A stretch of 64,000 nt of DNA from Diabrotica undecimpunctata (lineage: Eukaryota > Arthropoda > Insecta > Coleoptera > Chrysomelidae). Both the position numbers and the translations under genes were made by a program. The DNA is taken from positions 38,593,753-38,657,752 of the forward strand of contig NC_092804.1 of assembly GCF_040954645.1 (NCBI RefSeq), given 5' to 3'. Shown here piece after piece: positions 12,021 through 23,882 of the stretch. Below the pieces are notes generated by a model. The model worked only from the letters and a program-made list of their open reading frames with translations. It made no database searches and had not been told where the DNA came from. Positions within the stretch are counted from its first letter, which is position 1. Each line of letters starts with the position of its first letter.

Positions 12021-13204
12021 TTTCCATTTTTTTATTTTATTTATTATATCTAGAATTTATTTTTCAATAACAAAAAATAACTATTCACAGAGTGGAAATT
12101 ATTTCTCTATTATATAAAAATACTGTTAACCTTCTGTGGTGTTTACTCTAATGCAGAATATATATCTCCTGGAGATACTCGTTTTAAGCTTTTGTCTTTT
12201 GAAAGAATGGGATCCTGTTTTGGATTAGGGTGGATACTAATTTACCGAAAACGTTAGATGGAAGGTATAGAAAAAGCCCAAAAGAAGGTGGTTGTTCATA
12301 GATGTTTGATACTTCTTTAGTAATTGCATGGATATTATCTTCCGCTAGGTCCTCACCTAGGACAGATATTGTTGTGCAAAGGGATTGGAAAGCCATCCTC
12401 CCCCTGTCTTTTATGTATTGATTCGACTCTTAAGGAGTGTGTTTCAGGATTATATTTCGCGGTGGTTGGTAAGTGAGTACCTATAGTATGTACTACTAAA
12501 GTGGAAATCACATTCAGATGGCAGTGTACGGATATAGGATAACAGCATTGCGAATTCTACTGTCATTGTAAATTATGCTACTTTTGTAAAACAAGCAGGG
12601 CCGAACTCATGGTAGACTAAAATAGGTTTAGGTAATATAAAATTTTTAGTAGAATATTCCTGAATGGAATATTCTACTAAACTTTTATTAATAATTATTT
12701 AATAAAAGTGTTTTAAGAGAATACCCCAGAAATACAATTTTAAATTATTTTCAATGTCATAATCTAGTTTATTCCGAAAATTATTTTCTACCTTTATAAC
12801 ATGGTTGAGGTAACTTTTCCAATGTCTATTGTTCTGTACTTTTCATAACCTTCATAAATCAATGATTTAAAGGCGTTTTGTTTAAAACTTTAATTTCTAT
12901 AGGACACGTACCATTTCACTTCTCTCCACATCCTTTATATTGGGTTCAGTTCACAGTGATAAGGCGGAAGTCTTTAGATGTGAACATTTACGCGGCATTT
13001 TTCGTCACTATGATTTGTGTATTTTTCAACAATTTAATCAATTTTGTATTTGTTATAAATATTTTTAAATGCATGAGCAGTTTTCAGAAGTTGTTTTTTT
13101 AAGTAATATTCTACAAAATAAATATTATTTTATTGGGAGTAAACCACCATTGAAGGATAAAATAAGTTTATTCATGTTTCAATTTCCACAATTGTTTTGG
13201 TAAA
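12021..13204. other. no recognised gene
   Basis: Contains a perfect hairpin (12645-12681). A - strand open frame at 12184-12396 (70 codons; includes Y-E-Q-P-P-S-F-G-L-F-L-Y-L-P) reads like real protein, but I cannot name it; it may be a further transposon relic. Confidence 0.35.
12645..12681. repeat. perfect 16-bp hairpin
   Basis: TTTAGTAGAATATTCC (12645-12660) and its exact reverse complement (12666-12681) flank a 5-base loop. Confidence 0.7.
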
Positions 13205-14170
13205 GTCACTCCTTAATTTGATGTTTCATCCAATATTGTTTGGGGAAATTAAGTTTCCTAGAATGATAAGATGCATTGTCCATTACAATCAAATTCTTTT
13301 TATTTTTTGGGAGATTCTGTATTAACATGTGTTCAAACCATTTCTCAAAGAGATATCCATTCAAACCTTCATGGTAATCTTCAGCACCTTTTTTTGGCAA
13401 GAAAAGTTATGTCACCACCTTTAACGACGTCACCTTTGTTTCCCGCATGGACTGAAACAAATCTTGATCCTTTTCAGCTCGTGCTGAGTTTTTTACCTAT
13501 GGTAAGTTTATTAACAAAAGCCTGTCGTCTATTTTTTATGGTTGTATCTTGCCATACTTGTCCATTGATAGTTCCAGTTATAACCCACGACTTGTCCGTA
13601 TAAATGATATTGGCTCCTTGATTCCTCACTTTTTGTAGTTCTCCGAGAAAGTGGCGCCTCCAAGCGACTATTTCTTGTTTTTCTATTATTATTGAGTTTC
13701 TACCCTGCTTGCTGTATATAAAACCCATGTCGTGCTATAGTCTTCTCAATGTTCTCTTATCAAAATTTAAAAGATGCTCCATTTCGTTAATTTTTCCTAG
13801 AACCACGTCAAGGTTTGGAAAACCTTGTCCATAAAAAAACCGTGCACTACTTGTCTTATTTCGAAGCGAGTTACTTCATCGTATTTATTCTCACGGCTAA
13901 TCGAATAACCGGTTCTTTTTTTCTTATGTGAGTTGGGAGTAGCCCATTTTCACTTTTACCTCTATATATCAGATAATCGTTCGTTCAGAGACTTCAGTCA
14001 TAGGAGAAACTTCCCGCAGTGTTGATAAACTTTTATCATTGTTACTGTTTGACAAATAGTTAAAAACATTTAACACTATTTTTGTGCATTCGCTATTTAA
14101 AAAATTACTGTTTTTGAATTGTATTACACTTATTGAGATTGACACGACACAAACGTCTGACACCAACTCA
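13205..14170 (-). pseudogene. Tc1/mariner-like (IS630 superfamily) transposase, degenerate
   Basis: Read from 14166 downward: an N-terminal segment ending V-S-E-R-T-I-I (helix-turn-helix DNA-binding region), a stop-rich linker containing T-R-F-E-I-R-Q-V-V-H-G-F-F and W-V-L-Y. The catalytic domain has I-I-Y-T-D-K-S-W-V (first Asp), G-A-E-D-Y-H-E-G-L-N-G and I-V-M-D-N-A-S-Y-H-S (second Asp). The frame ends near 13206 without a clear third acidic residue, so the C-terminus appears lost. At least three stops or frameshifts are visible. When intact such a protein cuts and pastes its own element at TA sites. I did not find terminal inverted repeats around it. Confidence 0.8.
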
Positions 14171-14734
14171 ATATCCTTTTAATGATTCCCAACATTTTAT
14201 CTAGCTGAATTTATAATTGCAGGCATTAAAGAATAATTTTAAATTTATAATTATATTTTCTTAATTCTTAATTATTTTCTAATGTCTGTAACTGTAAATT
14301 CAAGTAGAGAAAGCTTGGTGCCATTAAAAGAATATTAGATTAAAAAGGGATTGTACAAATAATTATTTCATTTCCACGAATTGCAAACAATTTTGAAAAG
14401 AAGGTATAAAACCGAAAAAACTAGATTCCTGAAGTATAACTTTCTATTTTTAAAATAACAACAGAAAAATTATATAATTAAAAAAAAAAACTTCAAAAAG
14501 CAATATTTTTCCATTGTACATTCATAAATATTTCCCAAATTATAATTCTTTTATAGCGGCCGGCCCATACCGTACGATTAAAAACTTTGACAACCCTGTA
14601 GTTAGTTCTGACATATAGAAAGCACAGGCCCATCTCTGTAACGCTGCCATCTGAATGTGAATTTTAGTATATGTAGTTATAATATAAAAATTGTTTATGT
14701 CAGCGAGTATCTGTGACCTCAGGGTTCTCATATT
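14171..14734. other. no recognised gene
   Basis: AT-rich; a short - strand frame at 14540-14731 has no recognisable features. Confidence 0.35.
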
Positions 14735-15165
14735 GGGCCTCCCTTATTTAATACTTATACCTATTTGTTAATGACATATCATCAGTCATTAATAGTGGTT
14801 ACTTTCTAATGTTTGCTTACGACATTAAAATATTCCGAATAGTTAATATCCTAGTTGATGCCTTTTTGTTACAAAATGATTTTAAAAGCTCAGCTAGTTG
14901 GTGTGAGATAAATAGGCTACACTTGAATATAAAAAAATGTTTTAAAATTACATTTGATATTAATAATATCAAAGATTTGGGTATAAATTTTGATTCTAAA
15001 TTAAATTAACTTTTAAATATCAGATTAGTGAAACTTCAACTAAAGCGTTGGGATTTATTCTTAGAGTTAGTTCGATCGGTTTTGGAGTACCTACCATTCT
15101 CTCATTTGTTCTCTTTCATATAATATTGATATCTACAGTATCCAGAGATTTCAAAATAAATTTTT
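14735..15165 (+). pseudogene. Jockey-like RT fragment
   Basis: Broken frames give G-P-P-L-F-N, then M-F-A-Y-D-I-K-I-F-R-I-V-N (a mutated FADD box: the second catalytic Asp region reads A-Y-D), W-C-E-I-N-R-L-H-L-N-I-K-K-C, I-K-D-L-G-I-N-F-D-S-K-L-N, and K-A-L-G-F-I-L-R. The WC-x-x-N-x-L-x-LN-x-x-KC and DLG-x-x-FD-x-KL order is diagnostic of Jockey/CR1-type LINEs. This makes it a different lineage from the GRR-tailed elements. It is dead by stops and the catalytic substitution. Confidence 0.75.
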
Positions 15166-15179
15166 GAGGGTGTGCTTAC

Positions 15180-15245
15180 CAAATTGGTTTTATTAGACAG
15201 TACATTTTACCAAATTGGTTTTATTTATTAGATAGACAGTACAAG
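15180..15245. repeat. short imperfect tandem duplication
   Basis: ACCAAATTGGTTTTATTAGA plus CAGTACA repeats about 36 bp downstream with a small insertion, at the 3' border of the Jockey-like scrap. Confidence 0.6.
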
Positions 15246-15249
15246 TTCA

Positions 15250-15786
15250 TCACTGTCTCGTTTTCTTGCTTTCAGTTGTAACTTTTGTCAAAAGATTTTC
15301 TATCAGGTTAACAGAAATACGAGGAGATCTTCCGATTCTCTGTGAATCAGAAATTTCATCCAAATACTACAGTCTTTAACTTTACCGGCTTGTTACAGCT
15401 TTCTTTTTCAGAAATTTTTTGCGTTTAGAAATTTTTACATAGATGGCAGTCAAAAATAGTCTAAGTACCATATTAGGAATTAAATATAAATAAATTATTA
15501 AATAGTTGACATATTTTTATTTCACAATATTTAATTCAATTTTTAAAATGTGGAAGACGGTGTTCTACTGTTCGATGCTGCGACGGAACTTGTGTGGATA
15601 ATCGTCAATTTCTTAAATAGATAAGAGTCAGCCTAAAACATCGGCAACACATTTTACTTTATTTTCCAAATATCACATTTTTTTGGCATTTGACATGAAA
15701 TTGTTATGAACTTGGGGTATTGTATTGTATTAAAATTATTGAAATGAACTAATGAACCTTGTTCCCGTTATTTACTGGTATAAACA
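15250..15786. other. 5' flank of the FAM210 gene
   Basis: Presumably holds the promoter and 5' UTR of the downstream gene. No TATA box or initiator could be assigned with confidence. Confidence 0.35.
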
Positions 15787-18700
15787 ATGAGAAGCATAAT
15801 CAATATTAGGGCTAGGACATTAAATAAATTAGTAAACCGTTTCGATGTCACAAATAAAGTAAATATTTTGGGTAAGAATTGATTCTTATCTATTGGCATA
15901 GTAAATTTCCAAATGTGTAATTTATGTAAATATGTTCATTTAATCATGTATATGCTTTATTTTTTAATTATTTATAAAAATATATGGGTATAAAGAATAT
16001 TACAAGTTATAGATTGCAATATGTATGTGATTTATTTTAGGAAATTACAATTGCTACAATGAACCATTTTATCAAACTTATTCGTGTTTAACACCTAGAT
16101 CTGTGATATTTTACAGACCAGCAATATATCAATCATGTAGGTTTCAAAGCACAGATATTAAGGAAGCAGCTAAAGATGACACTAAAAAGTCTGAAAAAGA
16201 GTTACCTGAAAAAATTATTGTCAAGGAAACCCTTTCGAGAAAAGAGAAGTTAAAAAAGGCTGTAAAAGAATATGGTTCAACTGTTATTGTATTTCACATT
16301 GGAATATCATTAATATCATTGGGCACTTCATATTTACTAGTTTCATTGTAAGTATTAAAATTTAACTCTTTCCGTCTCTACATCATAACTTGGAACACCT
16401 TCATATTTAAAAAGTTAACAAACAGTATTTGTTATTAAAGTCATATTAATTATAGCAGTTTAATCCTCAACATATTTAAAGAATACTCATTGTTCAAGAT
16501 CTAGGATTATTTAGCATTTAAAGTGCAAAATACTATCATATGTAATTAAATGAATATAATATCTAAATTCCATGTGTTCTGTATAGACTTGTTGACAATG
16601 CTTTCTCGAGTTTCTAATTGGCACTCTTAATACTTTCATTACCTATGGCTTCCATCTATATCATAATAGTTATTTCTCCTAAACCAATGATGTTTTTTAA
16701 TGTCATTTGCAAATATATATTATAATTGTAAACAAGTCAGCATGAAGCAACATGGGTCTTCATTGGCATGTATGGGTTATTCCAGACAACTGGGGCTTTA
16801 TTTATCTGCCCTCTTAGGTCTCTGACTGAGTCATGGCAACTGGATAAATGTATGCAGATTTACTTAAATTGATTTAGCTGTTCTATGTCTTTGTTTTCCA
16901 CTTTGAGCTTACATCTAATTGGATCTTTGTCTAAATGGCTCTTTGTTTTCTGTTTTTGTCTTTTCGTTTTCTGTCTGGGTATGCTTATGTTAAGCTGATG
17001 GCATGCTTGTCAGAATCTGTGAAGTTGTCTTTGTAGGTTGTCTTCATTCTCTGCAGTCAAAACGGCCTCCTCTGCATAATACACCATACCACTTCTGCTA
17101 TATGTACATCTTCATTTGTACCTACCTAGTAATTTAGATTAGGAAGAATTAATCTTAGAACACTGGTACACAATAGGCTGTATAAACATATACAGGGTAA
17201 ATAAATAATAGACTGTATAAAAATAACAAGGTAAAAATAGGTGAAGAAAACAAAATATTTAAATAGAAAGATACCATTACTTTGATGTGTGGTCAAAAAT
17301 AGATGAAACTATTAGGGTGGTACTGAACGGGATATTTTGAGGCACATTTTTGAGGGATTATTTACTATTTTTACAAATAAAAAACCACTGACAATAGCGG
17401 AGTGGGTAGTTCTAATGGTTGTTTTGTACAGAGGATTCACAATACAATCATAAACACAGAATATTTAGGTACATTTCCGGTAGAAACTCTAAAGGATTAT
17501 AAAGGAATATTGTAGGTGGTAACTTTTTAAATGAACATATTTAACAGTTGTTTTATGGAGCATTAGTGACTTAAAATGTGAGGAAATCTACTGGATGAGT
17601 GAAATAAAATTTAATAAAATAACACAAGATTGAACACGATATAACAATCTGATTTTTTTGACACATTACACACTAATATGTTAAACAGTAAAGGGCTGAG
17701 ACTATCTCCCTCACTGATTCCCCTGGGGTTGGTAAGTTAGCTGTATTGTTATTGTTTGTTTTAATCTTCATTGTATTGTTCTTTATTTGTTTTGTGATTT
17801 GTCTAAATTTTGTAATATATCCTTAAGTTTGGCTCTATCAAATGCTTTTGATAAATCCACAAAGCATACATGTGCTGATTGGTGTATTCTATAGACTTGT
17901 CTTTATCTTGTTCCATAATGAATATTGCGTCCGTTGTCATCCTATATTTTCTGAAACCGTGTTCTTCTTCTCTGATATTCATTTGTGATTCCAATTTGTC
18001 CTTGAGTAGGCTTGTAAATAGCTTCATTGTCATATTTAAGAGAGTTATTCCTCTGTAGTTGTTCGGACATATAAATCGGATTTGTAGTACTCATATGTCA
18101 GTCTTTTAGTATCTTCATTATGTCTGAAATTTTGTTATAATATTCTGATGAATTTTGCGAATTCCTGGCTCAGATCTGGCATCTGAATTTGGTGTTTATT
18201 TTCTGTTTTCTATGGATACTTCCACGGCTCAGTATTCTAATAAAAATTATAAATATATAGTTTTGTTTTATAATTAAATGAAATGTTTACATGTTGTATA
18301 ATGGACTCTCTTATAAAAGTAATCGACTCTTCCACTTATTTCTATCGTGACGATCTGTTCTGCCGTGTCGTGACTATCTGCTCTGCATTTTACTATAGAG
18401 AAAAATTAATATAACGCTAGTATAAAATGGCGGTTCAAAGAATATCATTTAATATATGTATATCATCATATCATTTCTCAGTTTGAATGTATGAATTTCT
18501 AAGTTTTTGTTTTTTAAACAAATTCTCCCTATGTTTATAGCAATAGCTCTTAAACAATTTATCAAAAATCAAATCAAACAAAATCTTTATTTTTAGTGGA
18601 TTAGATGTAGCTGCACTTTTTCAAGCTGTTGGACTGGAAGAATGGATCAAAAACAGTAATGTCGCAACTAATGCCGGGACTTTTGCAGTTGCTTACGCTC

Positions 18701-18798
18701 TTCATAAAGTTTTTGCTCCAGTACGAATTACAATAACTCTAGCATCAGTACCGTTGATTGTCAGATATCTTAGGAAAGTAGGGTTTTTAAAGAAATAA
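15787..18798 (+). CDS. FAM210 family (DUF1279) mitochondrial membrane protein, 3 coding exons
   Basis: Exons 15787-15871, 16041-16347 and 18597-18798 join in frame to 197 residues. Donors GTAAGA (15872) and GTAAGT (16348), acceptors TTTTAG (ending 16040 and 18596). The N-terminus is Arg-rich and acidic-free for 18 residues, a mitochondrial presequence; C-R-F-Q-S-T at 61-66 looks like a processing site. Residues about 107-131 (G-S-T-V-I-V-F-H-I-G-I-S) and 158-190 (A-G-T-F-A-V-A-Y-A-L-H-K) form the two hydrophobic segments of the DUF1279 domain, with G-L-D-V-A-A-L-F at the exon 2/3 join. It ends K-K just after the second segment. FAM210 proteins act in the mitochondrial inner membrane; in vertebrates they are linked to mitochondrial translation and haem/iron metabolism. 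The insect role is inferred. Start chosen as the Met giving the presequence with a spliceable frame. AATAAA overlaps the stop at about 18794, and more lie downstream. Orthology to FAM210A or FAM210B is not decided here. Confidence 0.92.
16790..18180 (-). pseudogene. non-LTR RT remnants inside the FAM210 intron (antisense)
   Basis: Read downward from 18180: N-Y-R-G-I-T-L-L-N (after a frame shift), E-E-E-H-G-F-R-K-Y-R-M-T-T-D-A-I-F-I-M, a diverged palm block containing A-L-W-I-Y-Q-K-H-L-I, and G-D-S-L-S-P-L-L-F-N near 17690. After about 580 bp of unrelated sequence, Y-A-D-D-A-V-L-T-A-E follows near 17070, then D-P-I-R-C-K-L-K-V-E. This is the (GAA)n-tailed LINE lineage also seen at 46.9-48.5 and 56 kb. 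It is antisense to the host gene and lies in the 2.25-kb intron 2, so it should not alter the protein. Confidence 0.75.
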
Positions 18799-19083
18799 AA
18801 CGTTTTTATTATTAGATAAGGTTTAAAATATGGACTGACTTATTTGTGATATAATACAAATAGTTTATCCCTTGATACATTATTTTAAAATATTATTTCA
18901 TATTTATTTTATTGTTCATATTAAAAAAATCATTTAATATAAATATGATCATGGTTATTATTAATAAAATTGGAATTTCTTAATCCTACTTAAATTACTG
19001 TACATTATAGAATTACTTTTTACTAATATAATCGATTTAAATGTTATCCCATATTATTTAAATTTTTTTCATATACAGGGTTC
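18799..19083. other. 3' flank of FAM210
   Basis: AT-rich, with several AATAAA-like motifs that could serve for polyadenylation; an AATAAAA occurs at about 18963. Confidence 0.35.
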
Positions 19084-19798
19084 CCACTCAAAAGAGTCCT
19101 CCTTAATATTTGGCAATATTTATGGGATTTTCTTAAAGCATATTATTCAGCACTTCGTTATTGATATTTTATGGACTTTACGGTTATAAAATTTTTATGT
19201 TTAAGGTATTAGTCATATTGTAACTGGCTGATTGACACCTAGTCTATGCCAATAAGAAAAAAAATTATAGGATTTTGTGAAAATGCTAGAAAAAGGTCGG
19301 TTTTATTCCAAAGCGGACATCTTTTAACGATTTAGATATCTGTAATTTGTCAACCTCCCCACTTTCAGTATCGTAAACCTTTAATTTTAAATAGGGAATA
19401 TATTATGTGCGGCACATCATTAGACAGGTATTTTGCTGGAGAATTCAGGCATCCATGTTATTTTTCCATATTAAGTCTATTCTTGTGAAAAAGTATCAAT
19501 TCATTAAAAAAGTGTTAAACCTCTTAAAAACTAAAAGTAGCGCCTATGTTTTGCTCGCGTTAATTTCAAATTTTTCCGTTCACGTCAAAAACTACATTAA
19601 AACGAAATTTGCAACATTAATAGAAAACTTTATTAAAGATAACGTAAATAAAATTAATTTAACTTTTAAATTATAAATTCATAGTTCAAAACAGTTTACT
19701 CATCAGATTGTCTATCGTTAAAAATCGATTAAAAATCTTTGAAATAAAAATCGACCAAATATTGCCAAATATCAGGTATGTGCCACTCTGTTAAGTGG
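19084..19798. mobile_element. non-autonomous DNA transposon with imperfect terminal inverted repeats
   Basis: CCACTCAAAAGAGT (19084-19097) matches the reverse complement of 19785-19798 at 12 of 14 positions. Further in, ATATTTGGCAATATTT (19106-19121) is the exact inverse of 19757-19772. The spacing between the two blocks is 8 bp on the left and 12 bp on the right. The inner 630 bp encodes nothing recognisable; the 89-codon frame at 19407-19676 is low-complexity and K/F/L-rich. No clear target duplication found. Confidence 0.6.
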
Positions 19799-20139
19799 TC
19801 AACATGCTATATACAGAGTGGCCCAAAAGTTTGGAAACGGTCAATTATCTCGTAAATTGCTAGTCATAATTGTACAAAATTTGAGGTACGTATTTTGGGA
19901 TACGGAGATTCCATATTTGATATTTGCAATGTTGCCAGATTTGCCGTTTCTCTTATATTATTAGTAACTTTGGTTTTTCAAATTCATCGCCCTGTACATT
20001 CAGTCATTATTGGAATCTCCTATTCAATACTAGTTCAACCATATGTAACACTCATGATTTTATGTAGTCTGGAAGGTCTTAAATACATAAAACAGAAGTC
20101 TTGCAACGCCTAATTGTCTCAATAAATATTTTGATAATA
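19799..20139. other. anonymous sequence starting with ACAGAGTGGCCCAAAAGT
   Basis: The opening motif looks like the ACAGGGTG(T/G)CCC border common to many arthropod interspersed repeats. A 72-codon frame (19895-20113) is hydrophobic but unrecognised. Confidence 0.3.
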
Positions 20140-20147
20140 TTTTCAAC

Positions 20148-21438
20148 CAGCGGCGGCTCGTGGCCTAAAAAAGTAGTGAAGATGAGGAAAGCTTGCCGGA
20201 GCCAAAAGGAGTTTTGGTACCTAATTCGCGCCCAAATCTCATAAAAAATTCGTTAAAAAAAATGTTTACAGTTTATGGCCCTAATAACTTGAAAACAGTT
20301 TTTCATGTTCAGTTCTGCTTGCCTGGGGTATTTTAGTTCTGAACCTCGACATTTCATTGAGGGTTTTTTGGCGATTAAAACACCACGCCTGGGGTTGGTG
20401 AGTTTCGATTCAGCCGCCCACTCTAAGTCAGATGCTGATTGCAGCCGACCACTCTGGATCGAACAGAACAGATGAAAAGAACATCCCTTTTATCTTCATT
20501 TTTCCAATGCCTAAATGGACTTTCTAATATATTACACACCAAGTCATTAATTTAGCCACCATTTAATATAGTCTTCTGCAGGTCATCATGCAGGGTAGAG
20601 TCGATGGCAAAAAGGGAATAGGTAGAAAGAGGAAATCATGGCTGCGAAATATTTGAGACTGGACAAACATGACTGTAGACGATTTATTCCACGTTGCAAA
20701 AGACAGAGAAATTTTTAGAAATGTGGTCGTCAACCTCCGTTAATGGAGACGGCATAGGAAGAAGAAGAAGAAGAAGTCATTAATTGGATTCATGTCTCTC
20801 TAAAATTATTTTTGTCCAAACGAAATCCACGAGAGCACTTTATATCCGAAATCCGAAACAAACCACAGAGAAGTGTATTAATAAAGTGCACTAAACAAAT
20901 AAAATTAATATTGTGACTAAACTAAACTAATAAATACTATACTATACACTATACTATATAAAAATATCTATATAATGGACTAAATTTCAAAATATTGTCG
21001 CTTAGAGAAATTTCCGAAAAATTGGAATACCAAATACACATCCAACAGTGGGTGAAGACGAATAATATATTTTTAAGCGGAACTGCACGTACCAGTTTTC
21101 TCAGCTATCACTAAGCATAGGCTGACGTCATGTTGCCATGGCAACCGTGAACGCTGATGCAGATGGATTTTGCATTTCAAAAATTATATTCACCTCTTCC
21201 TGAATCCTATTATACAAGATTAGTGACACAGGTCAGGACTTGACCGTCAAGTACGTACCGCTAATAAAGCTAGTTGTCTTTTTTAATTTTTAGATTAATT
21301 AAAAGAGAATAAATAATTGATTTCAGAATTTAGATATAATAATGTTGTTTTCATTTTTAATTTATTTGTCTCAATTTAATTATATATTTTTTTTGGTGAA
21401 CCTCACCTTCACCTACTTCACCTGGCCGGCCGCCGCTG
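20148..21438. mobile_element. hAT-type non-autonomous transposon with perfect 8-bp target duplication
   Basis: The ends are CAGCGGCGGC and its exact inverse GCCGCCGCTG. The flanks 20140-20147 and 21439-21446 are both TTTTCAAC. An 8-bp duplication together with CAG-starting termini is the signature of hAT elements. The interior has no transposase and carries a nested LINE tail (20553-20773). An AGGTGAAGGTGAGG-type subterminal block lies inside the right end, with an approximate counterpart inside the left. Confidence 0.9.
20553..20773 (+). mobile_element. 5'-truncated LINE tail nested in the hAT element
   Basis: Flanked by AAGTCATTAATT at 20541-20552 and again at 20774-20785, a perfect 12-bp target duplication. 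It encodes the GRR-lineage C-terminus (G-R-K-R-K-S-W-L-R-N-I, a stop, D-W-T-N-M-T-V-D-D-L-F, V-V-V-N-L-R, stop) and ends in (GAA)n directly at the duplication. Inserted after the hAT element. Confidence 0.92.
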
Positions 21439-21550
21439 TTTTCAACTACATTGAAACGTAACAATTGATAGATTACATTTTTTAACATAATGTATACTTT
21501 ATCAAGTGTTTAAAATGTGCTCTATTTGTGAGTTGTCAGAGAGTTGACCC

Positions 21551-22819
21551 CTAAAAATTATACGAACAAGCTGAATTTGACGAGAATATTAATTTTGGGA
21601 CCCAAAAAAGCTGCAAAAAAGTTTACCACTTTTAGCCACGGGCTATCCCCTAACCCCCTTCCTCCCGCAGGGAGGTGAAAACGAAAATAAATCGATTTAC
21701 TAACGATAAATCGAAAAATGTTTCAAATAAAAAATGTGGCTAAGATAATTTTAAACAAAAATGTTAATTATCACTTTTTGTGTAGAATGAACCGTTCTCT
21801 CAGAAACAACGCTTGAAGTGACCGTCGATTTTAAATGTCAGTTACAAGCGCGAAATCAATGTTCAATAAAATTTGTATTAGCTCGACTATATTAAAATTT
21901 TCATTTTTAGAGATCAATCTTTAAAACCTATGACATGAAATTTCAATTTTGATTTGTGGTAACAAATATGAGGCATATGAAATATGAATAAAAAACGCAA
22001 AATGTAATGTTTTACATTACAAACGATCACTCGTCATGGAAAATGCCTACAAGAAGACGGTTTTGTGTGTAGTTTATAGCAGAAGTTTGGTTCCTTTTAA
22101 AAACGTACTAATGTACTTAAAAGAACAAGTTTTAAATATTTTAGATCGTTTGTTATGTGAAAGTTTAAATACACTGTTTTTTAAGCATATTTTAAATACC
22201 TCACATTTGTTGCCAAAACTCAAAACTAAAATTTCGTGATATAAGTTTTCAAGATTAGGTTCTACTAATCGAAACTTTATAGTGGCCAGCCAATGAAAGG
22301 GATAGATTGTATTAATGTCATGAAAAATGAAAAAATCGAAACAAGAAATAAAATTATTTATTTAACACCTTTATAAAATCTGAGTTTATTTGCGACAAAA
22401 CACAAAAATTACATACGAAAGCTGAACTCTACCTTTAAAACGCATCTTGATTTTTGTTGGTAGAACACTTCACTCAAAAGATATCGAATTTTTATCGTTG
22501 AGCAGATACAAACTTTTATTGAACATTGATTTCGCGTAAAACATTTAAAATCGACGGTCGCTTCAAGTGTTGTTTGTGGGAGAATGGTTTATTCTACACA
22601 AAAAGTGCTAATAAACATTTTTGTTTAAAATTATCTCATTTAGATTTTTTAATTAAAACATTACAGAATCTTGGTAAATCGATTTTTTTGCGTTTTTACC
22701 CCCTATTGGGGGATTTTAGGAGGAAGCCGGGGGTAAAAGTCGTAAACTTTTTTGCATATTTTTTGGGGTAACAAAATTAATATTCTCGGCAAAATTCAGC
22801 TAATTCGTAGGATTTTTAG
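21551..22819. mobile_element. foldback element with inverted arms of about 340 bp
   Basis: The left arm (21551 to about 21890) and right arm (about 22490-22819) are reverse complements with moderate divergence. Shared blocks include GAGAATATTAATTTTG, GCAAAAAAGTTTAC, AAATCGATTTAC, GTAGAATGAACC/GTAGAATAAACC and GCGAAATCAATGTTCAATAA. The central 600 bp is unique and non-coding. Frames at 22036-22239 and 22526-22771 fall within it or an arm and are incidental. The outer ends are only approximate and I saw no target duplication. Confidence 0.85.
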
Positions 22820-23248
22820 AGGTTCAGAGGCATTTTCGTCTCTGTCGACTGGTACAGTGCGGTTACCATGGAAATGACACGCACTAACTGTTTTTTTTTT
22901 AATTTTGTCCCTCTACAGGCACAAATCTACGGCGTTTATTAGAACGTTAAGAATGCAGTCCGAAGATAAAATTTACAATTAGATTGGTTTTTGTTTGAAT
23001 TTTTTTTGTGCTGACCGCGTTAGTTTAAAGTATTAAGTAACCATGAGGTGTGTGAATGAATGAAACTCAACTTCAGTTCTTTCTTAACTTTTTAACATAA
23101 AAAAAAATAACGACATATGTCGTGCGAATGTGAAGAAAAAATGCGTTGTTTTGTTTGATATTTGTTGGAGACGATGACTGGGCAAAAGGAGGTATACGTG
23201 ATTTGAAAAATATGAACGAAAAGGTAAAAAACAGTGAGCAAAAGATTT
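22820..23248. other. no recognised gene
   Basis: Nothing supportable between the foldback element and the first MITE. Confidence 0.35.
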
Positions 23249-23256
23249 CACACAAG

Positions 23257-23492
23257 CATAGACGTATATTATAATAACATAGACCGAATACTGTTTGCGC
23301 GTACTGACGACAAGATCTCTTGCTGCTGTTCGATCTATCCCTCTCTAGCGCATTAACACTCCTCATCCTCACCAAAAGAGACGCTGTTACACTTACTTGA
23401 TGTAAGACAGACAATAAACAATAAAAAAAAATATGATGTCGTCACTTAGCTTTCCAGACTGTTCAGCATATGTTAATATATATACGTCTATG
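23257..23492. mobile_element. MITE family A, copy 1
   Basis: The ends CATAGACGTATAT and ATATACGTCTATG are exact inverses. A second copy lies at 45071-45314; shared internal blocks include CCCTCTCTAGCG, ACTTGATGTAAGA and CGTCACTTAGCT. The flanks CACACAAG (23249-23256) and CACATAAG (the latter rejoined across the neighbouring MITE: 23493 plus 23890-23896) match at 7 of 8 bases. Confidence 0.85.
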
Positions 23493-23493
23493 C

Positions 23494-23882
23494 CACAGAA
23501 TAATAAAACAATCAGAATGCCCACTCTGCTTGTCAAGATCAGTACGCGCAGACGGAATCAGAGATGTTTTAAACGGAACCAGTGCTGTTCAGTGAAATTT
23601 TATCTGGTGTGTATAGAAAAATTAACCCGGTTTAATTGATTTACGGCAACCATAGACATAATATGCACTATTTTATTCGTACTTTTAGTTGAAGAATAGA
23701 TTAAATTATTTCAAATTTACTAAATTATTAATCTCTTAAAATTTAAATTACGGTTCTGTCGTAGCTTGTCAAAAATTGCTCAGTCCGAGTCTGTGTTTCC
23801 GTTTAAAATATGGCGATCGCGTGCTGACACACTTCAAAGGCGGCATCTGAGAGTGGGCATTCTGATTGTTATTTATTCTGTG
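23494..23882. mobile_element. MITE family B, copy 1, with 7-bp target duplication
   Basis: The terminal inverted repeats are about 30 bp, beginning CACAGAATAA and including ATCAGAATGCCCACTCT. The flanks 23487-23493 and 23883-23889 are both TCTATGC. It inserted at the right edge of MITE A copy 1, using its last bases as target, so it is the younger of the two. A second copy at 41275-41675 aligns over its whole length. Confidence 0.9.

Noticed and set aside
16103..16351. An 82-codon single-exon gene starting at 16103
   Set aside because: The frame opens with GTG and runs upstream to a clear acceptor; it is exon 2 of FAM210.
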